NCBI GenBank assembly: GCA_000934455.1
Contig: KN884379.1
Span: 27,319 to 55,992, forward strand
Source: Apostichopus parvimensis
Lineage: Eukaryota > Echinodermata > Holothuroidea > Aspidochirotida > Stichopodidae
DNA: 28,674 nucleotides
Direction of reading: 5' to 3'
The notes beneath the pieces are model-generated. The model was not told the DNA's origin. It searched no databases and saw only the letters and a list, made by a program, of their open reading frames with translations. The translations under genes and the position numbers were made by a program. This document shows positions 1-10,195 of the stretch, one piece after another; position 1 is the stretch's first letter; every line of letters begins with the position of its first letter.

Positions 1-102
1 GGGTAACCAAATCCTGCCCCTCTTCCTATGGCAGATAAAGCAGTATTTGACAAAGTGTCCATTTGCGACCGTTTACATCATTATTGAATTCTCCTTTGAT
101 AG

Positions 103-181
103 TTAATTGTGACAGGCCAACATCAATACATATACATGGTGTCCTCGTCGAAGGCCGTGTTATTATTGAAATTGGTCCAAG
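103..181 (+). CDS. Possible half-CCP exon (weak)
   Basis: An AG acceptor after a pyrimidine-rich stretch (ends at 102) is followed by an open frame with Cys then Arg-Pro, and later HGVLVEGRV, which resembles the N-terminal half of a CCP module. A GTATGT donor follows at 182, giving phase 1 at the start and phase 2 at the end. Some CCP modules in known families are split by a phase-2 intron. I could not find the matching second half between 183 and 483, so this may be a decayed exon or chance. Only one of the four CCP cysteines lies inside the piece. Confidence 0.25.
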
Positions 182-483
182 GTATGTCCACAGTGAACAA
201 AAGACCTATTTAAAATTGGGTTTTAGTTTATGTTGCCTGACCTAACATGCGTAAATTAGTTTATGCTTTTACACATATCTGGAAAACAGATACAAGGAAG
301 GTCAAACTGACTAGTACCATATAAAATTGGTTTAAGCTAATAATTAGAGTCTATAGACATTGAGTATAACATGTTACATATATTCAGTCGTATTTACCTT
401 CCAAAAGCAACATATAATATCTTTGGGTTTTATGCATACGTCGAGAGTACAAACGATTTCTTTTGCTGTATTTTAATCATCAG
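182..483 (+). other. Intron or 5' flank, no gene seen
   Basis: AT-rich, with stops in all frames on the + strand. It ends in an acceptor (tcatcag) in front of the first clear CCP exon. I see no promoter element that I can support. Confidence 0.4.
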
Positions 484-672
484 ATCCATGTAGCGAGAAT
501 GAACTCGACGGGAATGGATGGGATCTTAGGTATCGCCCTCATACTCAAGATCTTTATTTTAAATCGCCCGGTACAATCGCCACTTTAGAATGTCCGCATG
601 GATACGAAACTTCAGGAGAGAAAATTTGCCAACGGGGATCTTGGCAAGGAAACAGACTGTCTTGTAACAAAA
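484..672 (+). CDS. CCP/sushi exon 1 (type A)
   Basis: Acceptor tcatcag, donor gtatgt, phase 1-1, 63 codons. The first codon is completed by one base from the previous exon and reads Asp if that base is G (DPCSEN). The four CCP cysteines are at exon residues 3, 37, 49 and 61, with Trp54 before the last Cys (RGSWQG). Trp13 is shared with the exons at 2328 and 3533 and marks what I call type A. CCP modules are small beta-sandwich domains with Cys1-Cys3 and Cys2-Cys4 bonds. The partner is unknown. Confidence 0.82.
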
Positions 673-1611
673 GTATGTGGATTAGTGCTTTTTGAGATTG
701 AAGCAGTTTGAAGTTAACAATTTACAGTTAAAGAATGGTTAATGAGAATGTTGTTACAGTTACCAAAATTGATAGTCATCAAATTATGTAAGATCATAAA
801 CATAAAACAAAATGAAATAGCAGTAAACTCAACAGCAAATCCTACAAAAAAACTTACTTCACAAATTCCTCCGTTAAGTAAATCGTAGCAATTATTAAGG
901 TTATTAAAAATGTGAGTTATTAAAGATGTGAGTTATTAAAGATGTGAGTTCTGAAACGAACCCTAAGTCTAAATGAAATCCACACATCTGGATGTTTGCC
1001 AAAATGTTATATATTTGATGGTGTTTGCTTGATGTGACATATACATAAAAAGGGGTGGAGTAACATTAATGTGTTTCACTGTGGTCTTTTATGCGATTAG
1101 ATGTATTTGAGGCATACGTTAACATTCAAATAGACAAGCCGTTTATAAGTTAATACATTGAGAATACAGTTTTAGCTACTGCCAATCCTCATTATATTTC
1201 CCCGGGAAGTGCTGGAGCAATTTGTCAGTCTAGAAACAACATAAAATCACTGCTTTTCGAACACGTTCCTACAAACTATCATTTGCAGAACCTACGTTCA
1301 CCTTTAAAGAACATATGTTCACTATCGCAAAAAAATTGTACTACGTATTACAGCAAACATAACACCGAAGAAAGAAAATACTGTGCTTGCGATTTCCTTT
1401 AATAACATAAACATTGGCAGTCTTTCTGTGCTAGGTTGTATCACAATAGTCTAACATAATATAAATTTGTTTCCCATTTGGCAACATTGGTGAAGGCATT
1501 GCATGTAGTCAATTATTACGATATCAAACTTGATGTTTCATGTTAAATTGGTAACATGACTGTTTTAACCGATCTGACATTACCATAAACTGGCGTATAC
1601 CTCTCTCACAG
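673..1611 (+). other. Intron 1 of gene 1
   Basis: AT-rich intron. It holds three tandem copies of a 16-bp unit at 903-950 and nothing else that I recognise. It ends in a good acceptor (ctctctcacag). Confidence 0.7.
903..950 (+). repeat. 16-bp tandem repeat, 3 copies
   Basis: Unit attaaagatgtgagtt. The copies start at 903, 919 and 935; the last two are identical and the first differs by one base. It is intronic, with no known role. Confidence 0.9.
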
Positions 1612-1788
1612 TTGCATGCCCAGAAGAAGGGTTACAACATGGCCGAGTGGAATATAGACCATCGCGCCCGGAGCACGACTCAGTACGTATATTCACATGC
1701 GAGGAAGGTTACCACCAGCGCCAACCAGTAGCTGAATCAAGATGTAATGCTGGCGATTGGTCGACAAACGTTCCTGTTTGTACTGAAG
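1612..1788 (+). CDS. CCP/sushi exon 2 (type B)
   Basis: Acceptor ctcacag, donor gtaaaa, phase 1-1, 59 codons. Cysteines are at residues 3, 30, 45 and 57, with Trp50 and the usual C-E-E-G-Y after the second Cys. The end (GDWSTNVPVC) is a textbook sushi terminus. It aligns best with the exon at 3143 (shared G-R-V-x-Y, C-x-x-G-Y, W-x-T-x-x-P-x-C-x-E), so these two are sister exons. Confidence 0.9.
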
Positions 1789-2327
1789 GTAAAAGTCAGT
1801 GCATATTTAGCAGGTTAACGTACACTTAACTAATTTGCCGTATAAACAAGGGTTATTGATATTATGACCTCATATGTCATGACGAGGTGAGACGCATTCT
1901 TCTGTTTATGGACATTTACTGTTCTGTTAATAGATCCAATTCCATTAATTTACTCAGACAGAAATATTGAACACAGCCGCTTGGAACAGAAAGGCCAATG
2001 TTAGTCTCGAAACTTCAATTGAGTAACATGCGGAAACAACATTTCCTTTCTTAATAAAACTTTCTATTATAATCAATTTAAGATCAGCTCTTCTGATAAA
2101 TAACTGACTTACCATGTATCATAATGATTACTGTTTGAACAACCAAGGAGCTTAGTAGGCTTGTGTACATGATGCTTAATGTACCTCATGTAATTCATAA
2201 AGAGAACAAAATCATAAGCTATATGTCCATAAATTTCTCTTCAGACTCAAGCTCATTTCATTTATGAAAATACCGAAATTGGTTCAAAAACTCGTTTTTC
2301 ACACAAATTCTTTTGTATTGACATCAG
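1789..2327 (+). other. Intron 2 of gene 1
   Basis: AT-rich, no coding island, ends in acceptor gacatcag. The last bases before exon 3 resemble those before exon 1, in line with duplication of the upstream border together with the exon. Confidence 0.7.
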
Positions 2328-2519
2328 ATCCCTGTAGTGAGGATGATATTGGTGTTGGCCAATGGAGAGTTGTATATAACAGAGTCTCAGTGGAGCGAGG
2401 AACCAGACCACACGGTACCACTGCTACCTTTGTATGTACTGAGCGTGGACATCGAACAAGTGACACGAAGCAATGTCTTACTGGACAATGGCGAGGAGAG
2501 GCACCAACTTGTACTAAAA
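2328..2519 (+). CDS. CCP/sushi exon 3 (type A)
   Basis: Acceptor acatcag, donor gtatgt, phase 1-1, 64 codons. It starts DPCSE like exon 1. Cysteines are at 3, 37, 50 and 62, with Trp13 and Trp55 (TGQWRG). It shares G-T-x-A-T before the second Cys with exon 1. Compared with the short CCP exons, the span between the first and second Cys is about seven residues longer. The same module in another reading frame is open but has no domain signature, so it is left out. Confidence 0.85.
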
Positions 2520-3142
2520 GTATGTCATCAAGACAAAATGTGCATGTGTTATCTGATATGTAAAGATCGAATACGTAGCCTTCGATTTAGGCAATGGCCG
2601 GATAGGCCTATATTTAATAATTGAAGCAACAGTATCCTACTATGATTGACAATGATTGAACTTTTACAACTTTATGGAAATCAATCTGGGTCATATGGAA
2701 TGAGAGGAAAGAGATAATCATTATACGTGTGGTATCGAAATAAACACCATAAACAGTTACAGATTAATTAAACGGTATACTGATTCTCAAATTGTGAATA
2801 TTTATACAGTATTATATATTATATTTTTCCGGATAAGGACAAGGGAATTTGAGGCAAATCATTTCTACAACATATTTCCTTAAAGGAAAATCTTTATTCG
2901 CTTTATTTAAGTTTTCTTTAAATTGTGTTGCATATAACGAAGGACTTCGTTTTGTTTTTATACCCATCTTTACTTTCTTGCAATGTGTGTGATAAAGATT
3001 CAGTCAGTTTTACGGGATTTTTATGAGTAAAGAAATAAAGCTGAAAAGAATACGCTTCGATATAACAAAGCACAGAGTCATGCCTCTATATCATTATTTA
3101 TTTTCCAACTTAATCATATTGAAACATTCTTGTACATTTCAG
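2520..3142 (+). other. Intron 3 of gene 1
   Basis: AT-rich, no recognised element. It ends in acceptor acatttcag. Confidence 0.7.
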
Positions 3143-3316
3143 TTCCATGTGTCCACCAAGACATACGGAATGGACGAGTACTTTATTCCACGGATAACCC
3201 AGAGCAAGGAACAACAAGAAACGTATCTTGTAATGGGGGTTACCGAGCCACAGAAATAGAAGATTCAGTATGTGATTTGGGAAGCTGGACAACTGCTCTA
3301 CCGGAATGTGTCGAGA
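3143..3316 (+). CDS. CCP/sushi exon 4 (type B)
   Basis: Acceptor catttcag, donor gtaagg, phase 1-1, 58 codons. Cysteines are at 3, 30, 44 and 56, with Trp49 and N-G-R-V at residues 10-13. It is the sister of the exon at 1612. The intron that follows is short (216 bp). The opposite strand is open across this exon but shows no domain and is a shadow. Confidence 0.9.
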
Positions 3317-3532
3317 GTAAGGAATAAACACGTTCATCTACTAAGTTCTGCCGCTACAGTTCAATTGGTTCCCATTGAGCATACCGGATGTAGCCTTTAT
3401 TCGGATGTTAAATGTTAATTGTTATTTACCACGCAATGTACAATTACTCGTGCCACTCGTAACATCTTACGTTTACCTATAGGTTTACTTCTAGTTATGT
3501 TTTAGTTTCTTTTTATGCTTTCTTTTTATCAG

Positions 3533-3742
3533 GGTCTTGCAACAAAATGGACTTGCAGAGTAGTGAATGGAATATTGATGTCAGCATTGAAGACGGGAAT
3601 AATGCAGACATTACTCACCTTCCAGGAACTGTTGCTATAGTAACTTGTAATGAATTCGGGTTCCTTGACACGCCAACCCGTGGAGGCAGAAAAACTTGCT
3701 CATTTGGAGAATGGCAAGGATTCGAGTTACTGTGTGAAAGAA
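3533..3742 (+). CDS. CCP/sushi exon 5 (type A)
   Basis: Acceptor ttttatcag, donor gtattt, phase 1-1, 70 codons. Cysteines are at 3, 39, 56 and 68, with Trp13 and Trp61 (FGEWQG). L-P-G-T-V-A precedes the second Cys, as in exons 1 and 3. It is the third type A module. Its expected type B partner is missing; downstream comes a 6 kb intron full of repeats, so a B exon may have been lost there. The donor is weaker than the others (gtattt). Confidence 0.82.
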
Positions 3743-3765
3743 GTATTTGATATATTTAAAAATAT

Positions 3766-3998
3766 AAAAGTATTTTAAAATATTTAAATAATAATACTCA
3801 TAATTGTTCTTGACTAGTCTGAATAATAGCGTCTTTGGTGTTCTTGTGAATTGTAAGTTTCATAAATGTTACACATGTAGCTAAAAGTATTTTAAAATAT
3901 TTAAATAATTATACTCATAATTGTTCTTGACTAGTCTGAATAATAGCGTCTTTGGTGTTCTTGTGAATTGTAAGTTTCATAAATGTTACACATGTAGC
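3766..3998 (+). repeat. 117-bp tandem duplication
   Basis: Copy 1 is 3766-3882 and copy 2 is 3883-3998. They are almost identical (I see a single base change near their starts), so the duplication is recent or an assembly artefact. It starts 24 bp after the donor of the exon at 3533 and has no coding content. Confidence 0.95.
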
Positions 3999-6515
3999 AA
4001 TACGTAGTATAGTCACCTTAATGTGAAGCACGGTATGTCTGTTCATGGTTTGCCTCTCTGTACGGTCGCATCTATTAGCGCAGATGGTAAAGAAAATATG
4101 TCGCATCCATTAGCACAGATAGTAAGATCACCTGGACATTGAGCAATTCTATAGCATGCTCAATCTACCCATACACATGTCTATGTAATGCTGGCACATT
4201 CCTACTACATAGCCACCATCACTGTACTAGATCTGAATAGTTCCCTGGATTAAAATTTTGAGTACACAAAGGCCTGTTTACTTGCACAAAAGATGGCCCA
4301 GCTTGCTATCACCATAGTAAAATACCATGCCATATCAACTCTTATGTGACATACAAACCGGCATAAAATGTTACAAGACAAAAGCAACATTTTTCTTCAA
4401 TACTAGTAATAAAGTAAAAAATGATAGGTCAAAAGTCAAATTACAAATACATACTTCTTCCAGTACATGCATACTAATCGTTGGACCTCTTAATCATGCA
4501 CCGTTCAGTAGAAACGCAATGTTTGGAGGTTATAGATATGGTATGACATTACTTTCAACTACACTGACAAAAGCCCATCATTAACTATACTGACACACAT
4601 TGTACTTGTTATGCTCTAAAAGAAGATGCAAAATTTCCAATAATCTTCTATTGATATAATATTAAAGAAGGCTATTAAACTTTTAATTTAATTCAACAGT
4701 AGGTCTAGACGAAGGCCCACAGATTTCAAAACTGGAAATTCCAAATGTTTTTGTTTTTTGGTGAAACAGTCATGTTGAGGCACAGCCGAATCTGCTATAC
4801 ATTTATATATGGCCCACTGTGTCTTTTCAGAAAAAAGTGAAGGTTTGTTGTTATTCTAAAGCTGTCTGTCATAAAAATGTTTCATTATAAGCTAATTAAA
4901 ATTATATCATGTACATGCATACCTACATTTCCTCGCTTGGCTGAAAGTTTCGCGCAACACTCCCAGTGGCTTACTCAGGACTACCAAGTTGTGTTGCAGT
5001 TCTAACAATCCTTTGGATGATTTAGGTAGAAGATGACCGCTATGGATAGGCCAGAAGCAAATAAATGCTTTGAAAGGAAGTGCGTGTTTCCCTGGTGTCG
5101 TTGAAACCACTTCTCATATAGATGTGTCTGGGAGTCCTTTACTAGATATAAAATAGGCACCGAATTGTTAAGTTAGGTCTATATTAAGCTCACGACGCAA
5201 TATTGTGCCAATAAATGCCTTTGTGTGTAAATGTGGTTGTAAAGGAGGTAAGTGTACTCCCCTGAAGTTGGCATAATATTTCCCCGGTTGAATGTTACCA
5301 GTCCTTATTCAGAACCATTTACTATCTTCTGAGAGGGCATGGACGTCAGTAGACTACCTCAGCGGTGTGACATCCCTTTTTTTGTGAAAACTGAGTCTTC
5401 ATGTTCATGTTTCAGACCGGAACAAACAGTTTTCCAGTATTGAGAATTTGCCTTGGAATATTCTGTTATCATTATAGGACCAGCGTACCCACGACACATC
5501 TTCGGTATATAGTGTATCAGTAAGCCCACTTTCCAGTACAACATTTAGCATATAAACTGTTAAAGAAATATTTCAAATTGCCACCAACATGTTACATACT
5601 TTTTACACTTAGTATTAGGTGTCTCTATGTCTATATCAATGTCGTGTCCAACCATTCAAATTCTTTTTCTTCTCGGAATTGTTATCATTCTATTGAGGAT
5701 CATGAGATTTACACTGTGGTCCGTGGTCTGTAAACCTGTGGTCCGCGATTCTGTAGACCGTGATTCTGTGGTCCGTGGTCGCACCCGCGTCGCTTCATCT
5801 TCCGACCGTTTGGAATTGATAGCCTTCCCTTCCCCTCTGTTAGCTCTTGTATTCTTTGCTCTTGGGTTGGAATTCGCATTTTCCCTGTATCCACTAATAG
5901 TACCCCCAGTGCTTCGATCAGCTGGGTCTATGGCACGGACTGGTGATAGTTTAGCCAGACGTGATGGAATTTTTTCCCGACCTGCTGGCATCTAATATTC
6001 GATTCCTTGCCAGATCTCTGGAAGGAACGTCACACACAGTAAGCATGGGTTCCGTCGTGAACAGAATCTAAACATCGGACAAATTTCGTGCACATCCCAA
6101 ATTCTCCCAAATTGATGGATGCTCTACCTTTCTTAGGAACGTAATACAACTATAAGTGTTCCCTCTGTGGAAACCACGTAAAAGGAGAGTGAAGATACAG
6201 TGAACTACAAGGATGATTTGCAAAATGGCAAAAAATAGTTATTGACCAGGATCAAAATACATGCAAAACACAGAGAAATCATGTAAAGAAGCAGTATACA
6301 AAATATATACAAAAAAAACTCGTAAACATCAAAGGAGCATGCAAATTACAAAAATATACATAAACAGCAACAATGTGGAAAACGGAGGATAATCCGTAAC
6401 CAATCTGATCCGGCGCAACAGACGCCGAAATATCTAATCAGAAAACCCCGAGCAATAAACGGAACCCTAGCGGGACCGGGTTAACTACCAACGGGTTAGC
6501 TTCCTGACGAAGATA
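3999..6515 (+). other. Large-intron sequence, mostly unassigned
   Basis: Part of the 6009-bp intron between the exons at 3533 and 9752. It holds a short direct repeat (4066-4090 and 4101-4125, starting tcgcat) and the minisatellite at 5714-5780. Open frames on both strands at about 5627-5995 overlap each other and show no known domain. From about 6380 the base composition shifts to more GC-rich, which seems to mark mobile-element DNA. Confidence 0.5.
5714..5780 (+). repeat. 15-bp minisatellite-like repeat
   Basis: Units of the form ctgtggtccgtggtc start at 5714, 5736, 5751 and 5766, with 7 extra bases after the first unit. The first and last units are identical. It makes the overlapping frames on both strands look repetitive and is a reason not to call them genes. 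Confidence 0.8.
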
Positions 6516-6845
6516 ATGGGCAAAGGCCAACAACACAACTCTCCTTTGAGCTGCGGCCTTCACATGAAAAACCCACCAAGGAACGGTCCTACAAGGAACC
6601 TGCTAAAAAGCCAAGAGCCTGGACGACCAGTAAGCCGTGTACCTAGAAAATCCGCTAAGCGGGAAGACCAACCACGAAGCCAAAGACACTTAACTCTAGA
6701 CTACGCCCGACCTACTTCAAAAACGCCATCCGGCAGAAAACCAGGGTTTACGGCCCAAAGAGGCCTAACGATACTAAGCAAACAAAAAGGAAGCCCACCA
6801 ACTAATGGTGGAGGCTCAGCGATCGTGTCTCTGCCAATCAACTAG
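6516..6845 (+). pseudogene. Possible DIRS-like coding remnant, 5' part
   Basis: Open for 109 codons, GC-richer than the intron around it and rich in basic residues. Near its end, G-R-K-x-G-F and then N-G-G-G-S-A are spaced loosely like the start of a DIRS RNase H domain, and clear RNase H sequence follows from about 6932. That link is inference. It has no start-codon context, no promoter and no domain I can name with confidence. Confidence 0.25.
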
Positions 6846-6931
6846 GTCGGAGCACGCAACGCCAGGATCCAATGGTCACATGGGGATTTGGATTTCTAAG
6901 TCGGATTCGTCTGGTCTGTAAAACGTCAAGA

Positions 6932-7120
6932 AGTGAACTCGAAGCAGTAGCAAGAGCGCTCCACCACTTCTAGGATCAGATCAGGGGTTCCACAGTCACA
7001 GCGTTCACCGATAACACAACGGTGGTCACTCAGTTAGGGAGGACAGACTATCGTGCCCAGTTAACCACTACGTACATTATCGACGCTGTTCATCCTCCCA
7101 GCCACACCTCACTCACCAGC
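6932..7120 (+). pseudogene. DIRS RNase H fragment 1
   Basis: The frame reads S-E-L-E-A-V-A-R-A-L-H-H-F, then a stop (6971-6973), then G-S-T-V-T-A-F-T-D-N-T-T-V-V. This matches the RNase H pattern of DIRS elements, where the Asp before N-T-T is one of the acidic active-site residues (codon at 7010). After about 7050 the match fades. The motif D-N-T-T occurs again in altered form at 7989, so this piece and the next overlap and may come from two copies. Confidence 0.65.
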
Positions 7121-7502
7121 CTCTGAGGATATTATCTCGAAATGGTTGGTACAGCTGATTCAACCACACGCTGCAAGGGAAGAAAGAATACGAGCACACG
7201 ATCTTAGAAGCCAGGCGTCCTCCAAGGCTCTGTTTGCAGGAGTTCTTAAGATCAGCAGCATGGAAGACTCCGCCAACATTTGTGGCCGCATACTTGACCG
7301 ACACTCTTGAATCGGAGGCGGGTTGTGGGCGTGCAGTGTTGAGAGTTCCCTGGGGTAGGTCCCGCCCGTTGAGTAGCCCACTATTGTAACAATGCCACAC
7401 CGGGCAGAGTTGAAGTGGGACAGGTAGTTGAAGAGCAAAGTGAATTCCCCAAAACTTACCTTTTTTCTTGGAAGACCCATATTTGTTACACAATTTTCTC
7501 AC
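7113..7502 (-). other. Antisense coding-like stretch inside the element
   Basis: Two long overlapping frames are open on the minus strand between the two RNase H pieces. I do not recognise a domain. It could be an insertion of a second element in reverse orientation, or part of the inverted structure of the DIRS element. It is listed because it fills about 850 bp that neither RNase H piece explains. Confidence 0.25.
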
Positions 7503-7988
7503 GTATCACACATAGTCTGCAACCAATGGTCTTCCCCTAGGACATGAGAAGTTCTATTCATCTAGTCCACGGATTAGAACCTATATATCCAGAGGTGAGT
7601 CGTCGGCCTTTATATTGGTCTTATTATCGCGCTTATATATGTTACACTTTGCGGTAATTCGTATATATTTAGTGCTGCACATTATACCTCACTCACTTCA
7701 CCTTCGTACCACGTGATGAGGACCTCTGACGATCGACGGAACTCACATGTTCCTTTATTTATTATTGCCTACACACTTCCCAACCGTAGTGCCAGCGGAT
7801 GATCCCCGCTTATCCTTGGGGTAGATCCGGAATGAGGAGTAGGTGGACGGTACCCAGGGAGCGAGGACGCATTGCCTAAACGTTCCAATGTGTAGTTGGG
7901 TAGATTGGAAGTGCAGATGTGGAGTGGGTAAGTATTATCGCTCGTAAATCCCCAAACCAGTAAATTTGGGGCAACATCCTATACAGAG

Positions 7989-8300
7989 AATACGACAATA
8001 GTGGCCTTTATCAACAAACGAAGGGGGACGAGATCAACTCGCTTGAGTCAAGTTATCTTGAACCAATTAAACTGGCTTCAACTAAACAACATTCTCCTTA
8101 GAGTTTCTCACATACCGAGGAAGGTGAACCAGGTAACAGATGCACTATCCAGGAGACACACAAGTCTGATACAATGGTCCCTTAAATAACAGACCTGTAT
8201 ACTACTGTTTAATATATTCGATCGCCAGAACATCGATCTCTTTTCATCATTTGAAAATGCCAAGCTACCAACATTCTCGTCCATATCTCAGGACGAATTT
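7989..8300 (+). pseudogene. DIRS RNase H fragment 2 and linker
   Basis: From 7989 the frame reads E-N-T-T-I-V-A-F-I-N-K-R-R-G-T-R-S, then S-H-I-P-R-K-V-N-Q-V-T-D-A-L-S-R-R, stopping near 8188. In DIRS elements the same stretch reads roughly DNTT..AYINKQGGTRS and HIPG..N..AD.LSR. Here the first acidic residue is Glu instead of Asp. After the stop, a shifted frame gives I-D-L-F-S-S-F-E-N-A-K-L-P-T-F, the usual linker before the recombinase. Confidence 0.75.
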
Positions 8301-8428
8301 ATGCTTCCCCCTACCCTCCTCTGTGTCTCATCCATAGAGTCCTTCTCAAGCTATCACGGCGTGACTACTACTCAAAGCTCCCATATGGCACAGGAGACCA
8401 TGGTTTCCTCTTCTCCTCGATCTTCTGT

Positions 8429-8868
8429 GTGAAGCTCCACGCAGCATTATCCTTCGCAAATTGGAGGGTTCTTCCAATGATGTGCGGACTCCGATGTTAC
8501 TCCACGTTCAGCCTCTGTAAACCAGATCACAGACTTCTTGATGTACCTTTAACATCAAACAGAAATTATCGGTCAGCTATCGCCGAAATCCACTCAGGTT
8601 TTTCAGACGGCACCACCACAGATCTATATGACGTCATAACCGCTTTTATCCAGGGTATGGAGAATCGAAGACCCATTATCCGGAAGCTCCATCGTTCCTG
8701 GGGCATGAAATGAGTACTTGGGGTATTGCCCGCTCAAGCCTATGGCTATTTCATCCGTACGTCACTTTACATACAAAGCATTGTTCTGGTGGCAGCGGCG
8801 TCAGCCAGAAAAAGGAGCTGTCTCCACGCTCTCTCACTTGCTCAGGGTCACATACGTGAGGTCAACAC
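8429..8868 (+). pseudogene. DIRS tyrosine recombinase, N-terminal remnant
   Basis: Around 8520 one frame reads N-Q-I-T-D-F-L-M-Y-L. After a frame change it reads Y-R-S-A-I-A-E-I-H-S-G-F-S-D-G, then a stop at 8711-8713, then V-A-A-A-S-A-R-K-R-S-C-L-H-A-L to about 8868. These are the core-binding part and first catalytic-Arg box of DIRS-type tyrosine recombinases (family knowledge). The rest of the catalytic domain (His-x-x-Arg and Tyr) is absent, so the 3' end of the element is lost. Confidence 0.75.
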
Positions 8869-8880
8869 GGTCAAAAATTG

Positions 8881-9751
8881 AAAACCGTTGAAATAAAATT
8901 ACTCCATGATCCATGTCCATTATAACTATGGTAGATGGGTCTGCATAAATGCAAGGACCTTACCGATTACTTTACCTAATTAATGATAAACACTTAGACA
9001 CACTTTTTGGAATATTACAGAAGAACATTTAATACACAATCTCGCCAGAAATCACTCATTTAGTTTTCTTTCTGTTGTATTTGTGTCTGCAATTTGTAAT
9101 ATTAAAATCCAACATCTACAAAGTACTGTATCATTTAAATCAGTGACACTACATGTGAAAGTAGCATTTATACCACATTTGAATATGTTTAAACCATTGA
9201 TGATGACGAGTATACATTAAAGTTTTATTTAAAGAAAAAAAAATAAAGAAATTATAGCTTGATTAAATATATTCATTAAAGGCAATACTGAAATTATTCG
9301 GAATATCTGTTAGTGCGATTTCAAATACCGACCATGTTGACCATCCCCTATAAGCTTTTGTTAATCTAGCATTCATGACATTTGTCCTGAGGAAATGTGT
9401 ATAGAATTTGAAATCCAACACTAATATAAAAATACTACTTTTAACATTGCTATGTTGTAATATGTCATTTCAAATGGTTTGGTGCCTGATTCATGTTTCA
9501 TTCACATGTGCGAATATTCATGCAGTTTGAGTTACATGAATATAAAATTCATAATTAATGAAGTCAATGCTTAATCGACTTCAATGGATTTAAGTTCGGC
9601 TACAATTTCATCAGAGATTATTCGAGTTATTGGCATCTCGTTCTAGTTTCGTGACAATTAATCATTTGGACTATCGCAATTGCAGTTTGATTAAAATCCT
9701 TTGAATATTGATTATGTAAGAAATGTTGAGATTTTTGTTTAATATTTGCAG
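8881..9751 (+). other. Rest of large intron
   Basis: AT-rich, no coding island and no repeat that I recognise. It ends in acceptor aatatttgcag in front of the CCP exon at 9752. Confidence 0.6.
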
Positions 9752-9964
9752 AAACTAACCTTTGTTCGAGACCATATATCTTTCCGAATATTATTGCACA
9801 TGTCGGAGTCGGAGAAGACACCACAGCAATAGGGAATCGTGAATCCTTCATGGGAGGTGAAACGATCACTTTCCGATGCGAAGACGTTAGGTATCAGATA
9901 TTAGATAGCCCGATCCACAGACAATGTATAGACGGGGAATGGACCGAACGTTCTCCAAGATGTG
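9752..9964 (+). CDS. CCP/sushi exon 6
   Basis: Acceptor atttgcag, donor gtaagt, phase 1-1, 71 codons. Cysteines are at 5, 43, 59 and 71, with Trp64 (DGEWTERSPRC). The long Cys1-Cys2 span and Gly-Gly-Glu-Thr before the second Cys place it near type A, but Trp13 is lacking. It is followed closely (231-bp intron) by the Ig-like exon. Confidence 0.85.
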
Positions 9965-10195
9965 GTAAGTTTATTTTGGTTCAAAATCTATCAACAACTG
10001 AGACAACTCTTGGCTTTGTATCCCGATGTTCTTGTTATTGAGAAATGTTATATACTGGGTTTGTGTTTAACAATTGTGTCTATTATCTTGCATACAGACA
10101 TTGATTTCTAAAGATGAAAATTAGTTGAAATGCGTATGAGCTCATCAAGCTGCTGTTTACCATGTAATCATATCAGTTGTATTTTATCCCGACAG

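Larger units (their letters stand above)
6900..8880 (+). mobile_element. DIRS-like retrotransposon remnant (decayed)
   Basis: Pieces in the DIRS order are seen: RNase H core (6932-7040), a second RNase H piece (7989-8188), the connecting segment with I-D-L-F and N-A-K-L-P-T-F (about 8228-8295), and the N-terminal part of a tyrosine recombinase (about 8500-8868). Stops at 6971 and 8711 and at least one frame change show that it is dead. The ends were not found: I see no split direct repeats or inverted terminal repeats. It sits in the sense direction inside the large intron of gene 1. Confidence 0.72.

Noticed and set aside
3110..3337. Minus-strand frame over the CCP exon at 3143
   Set aside because: Shadow of a clear exon on the other strand; no domain.
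5627..5995. Overlapping long frames on both strands
   Set aside because: Kept open by a 15-bp tandem repeat; no domain, no splice context.
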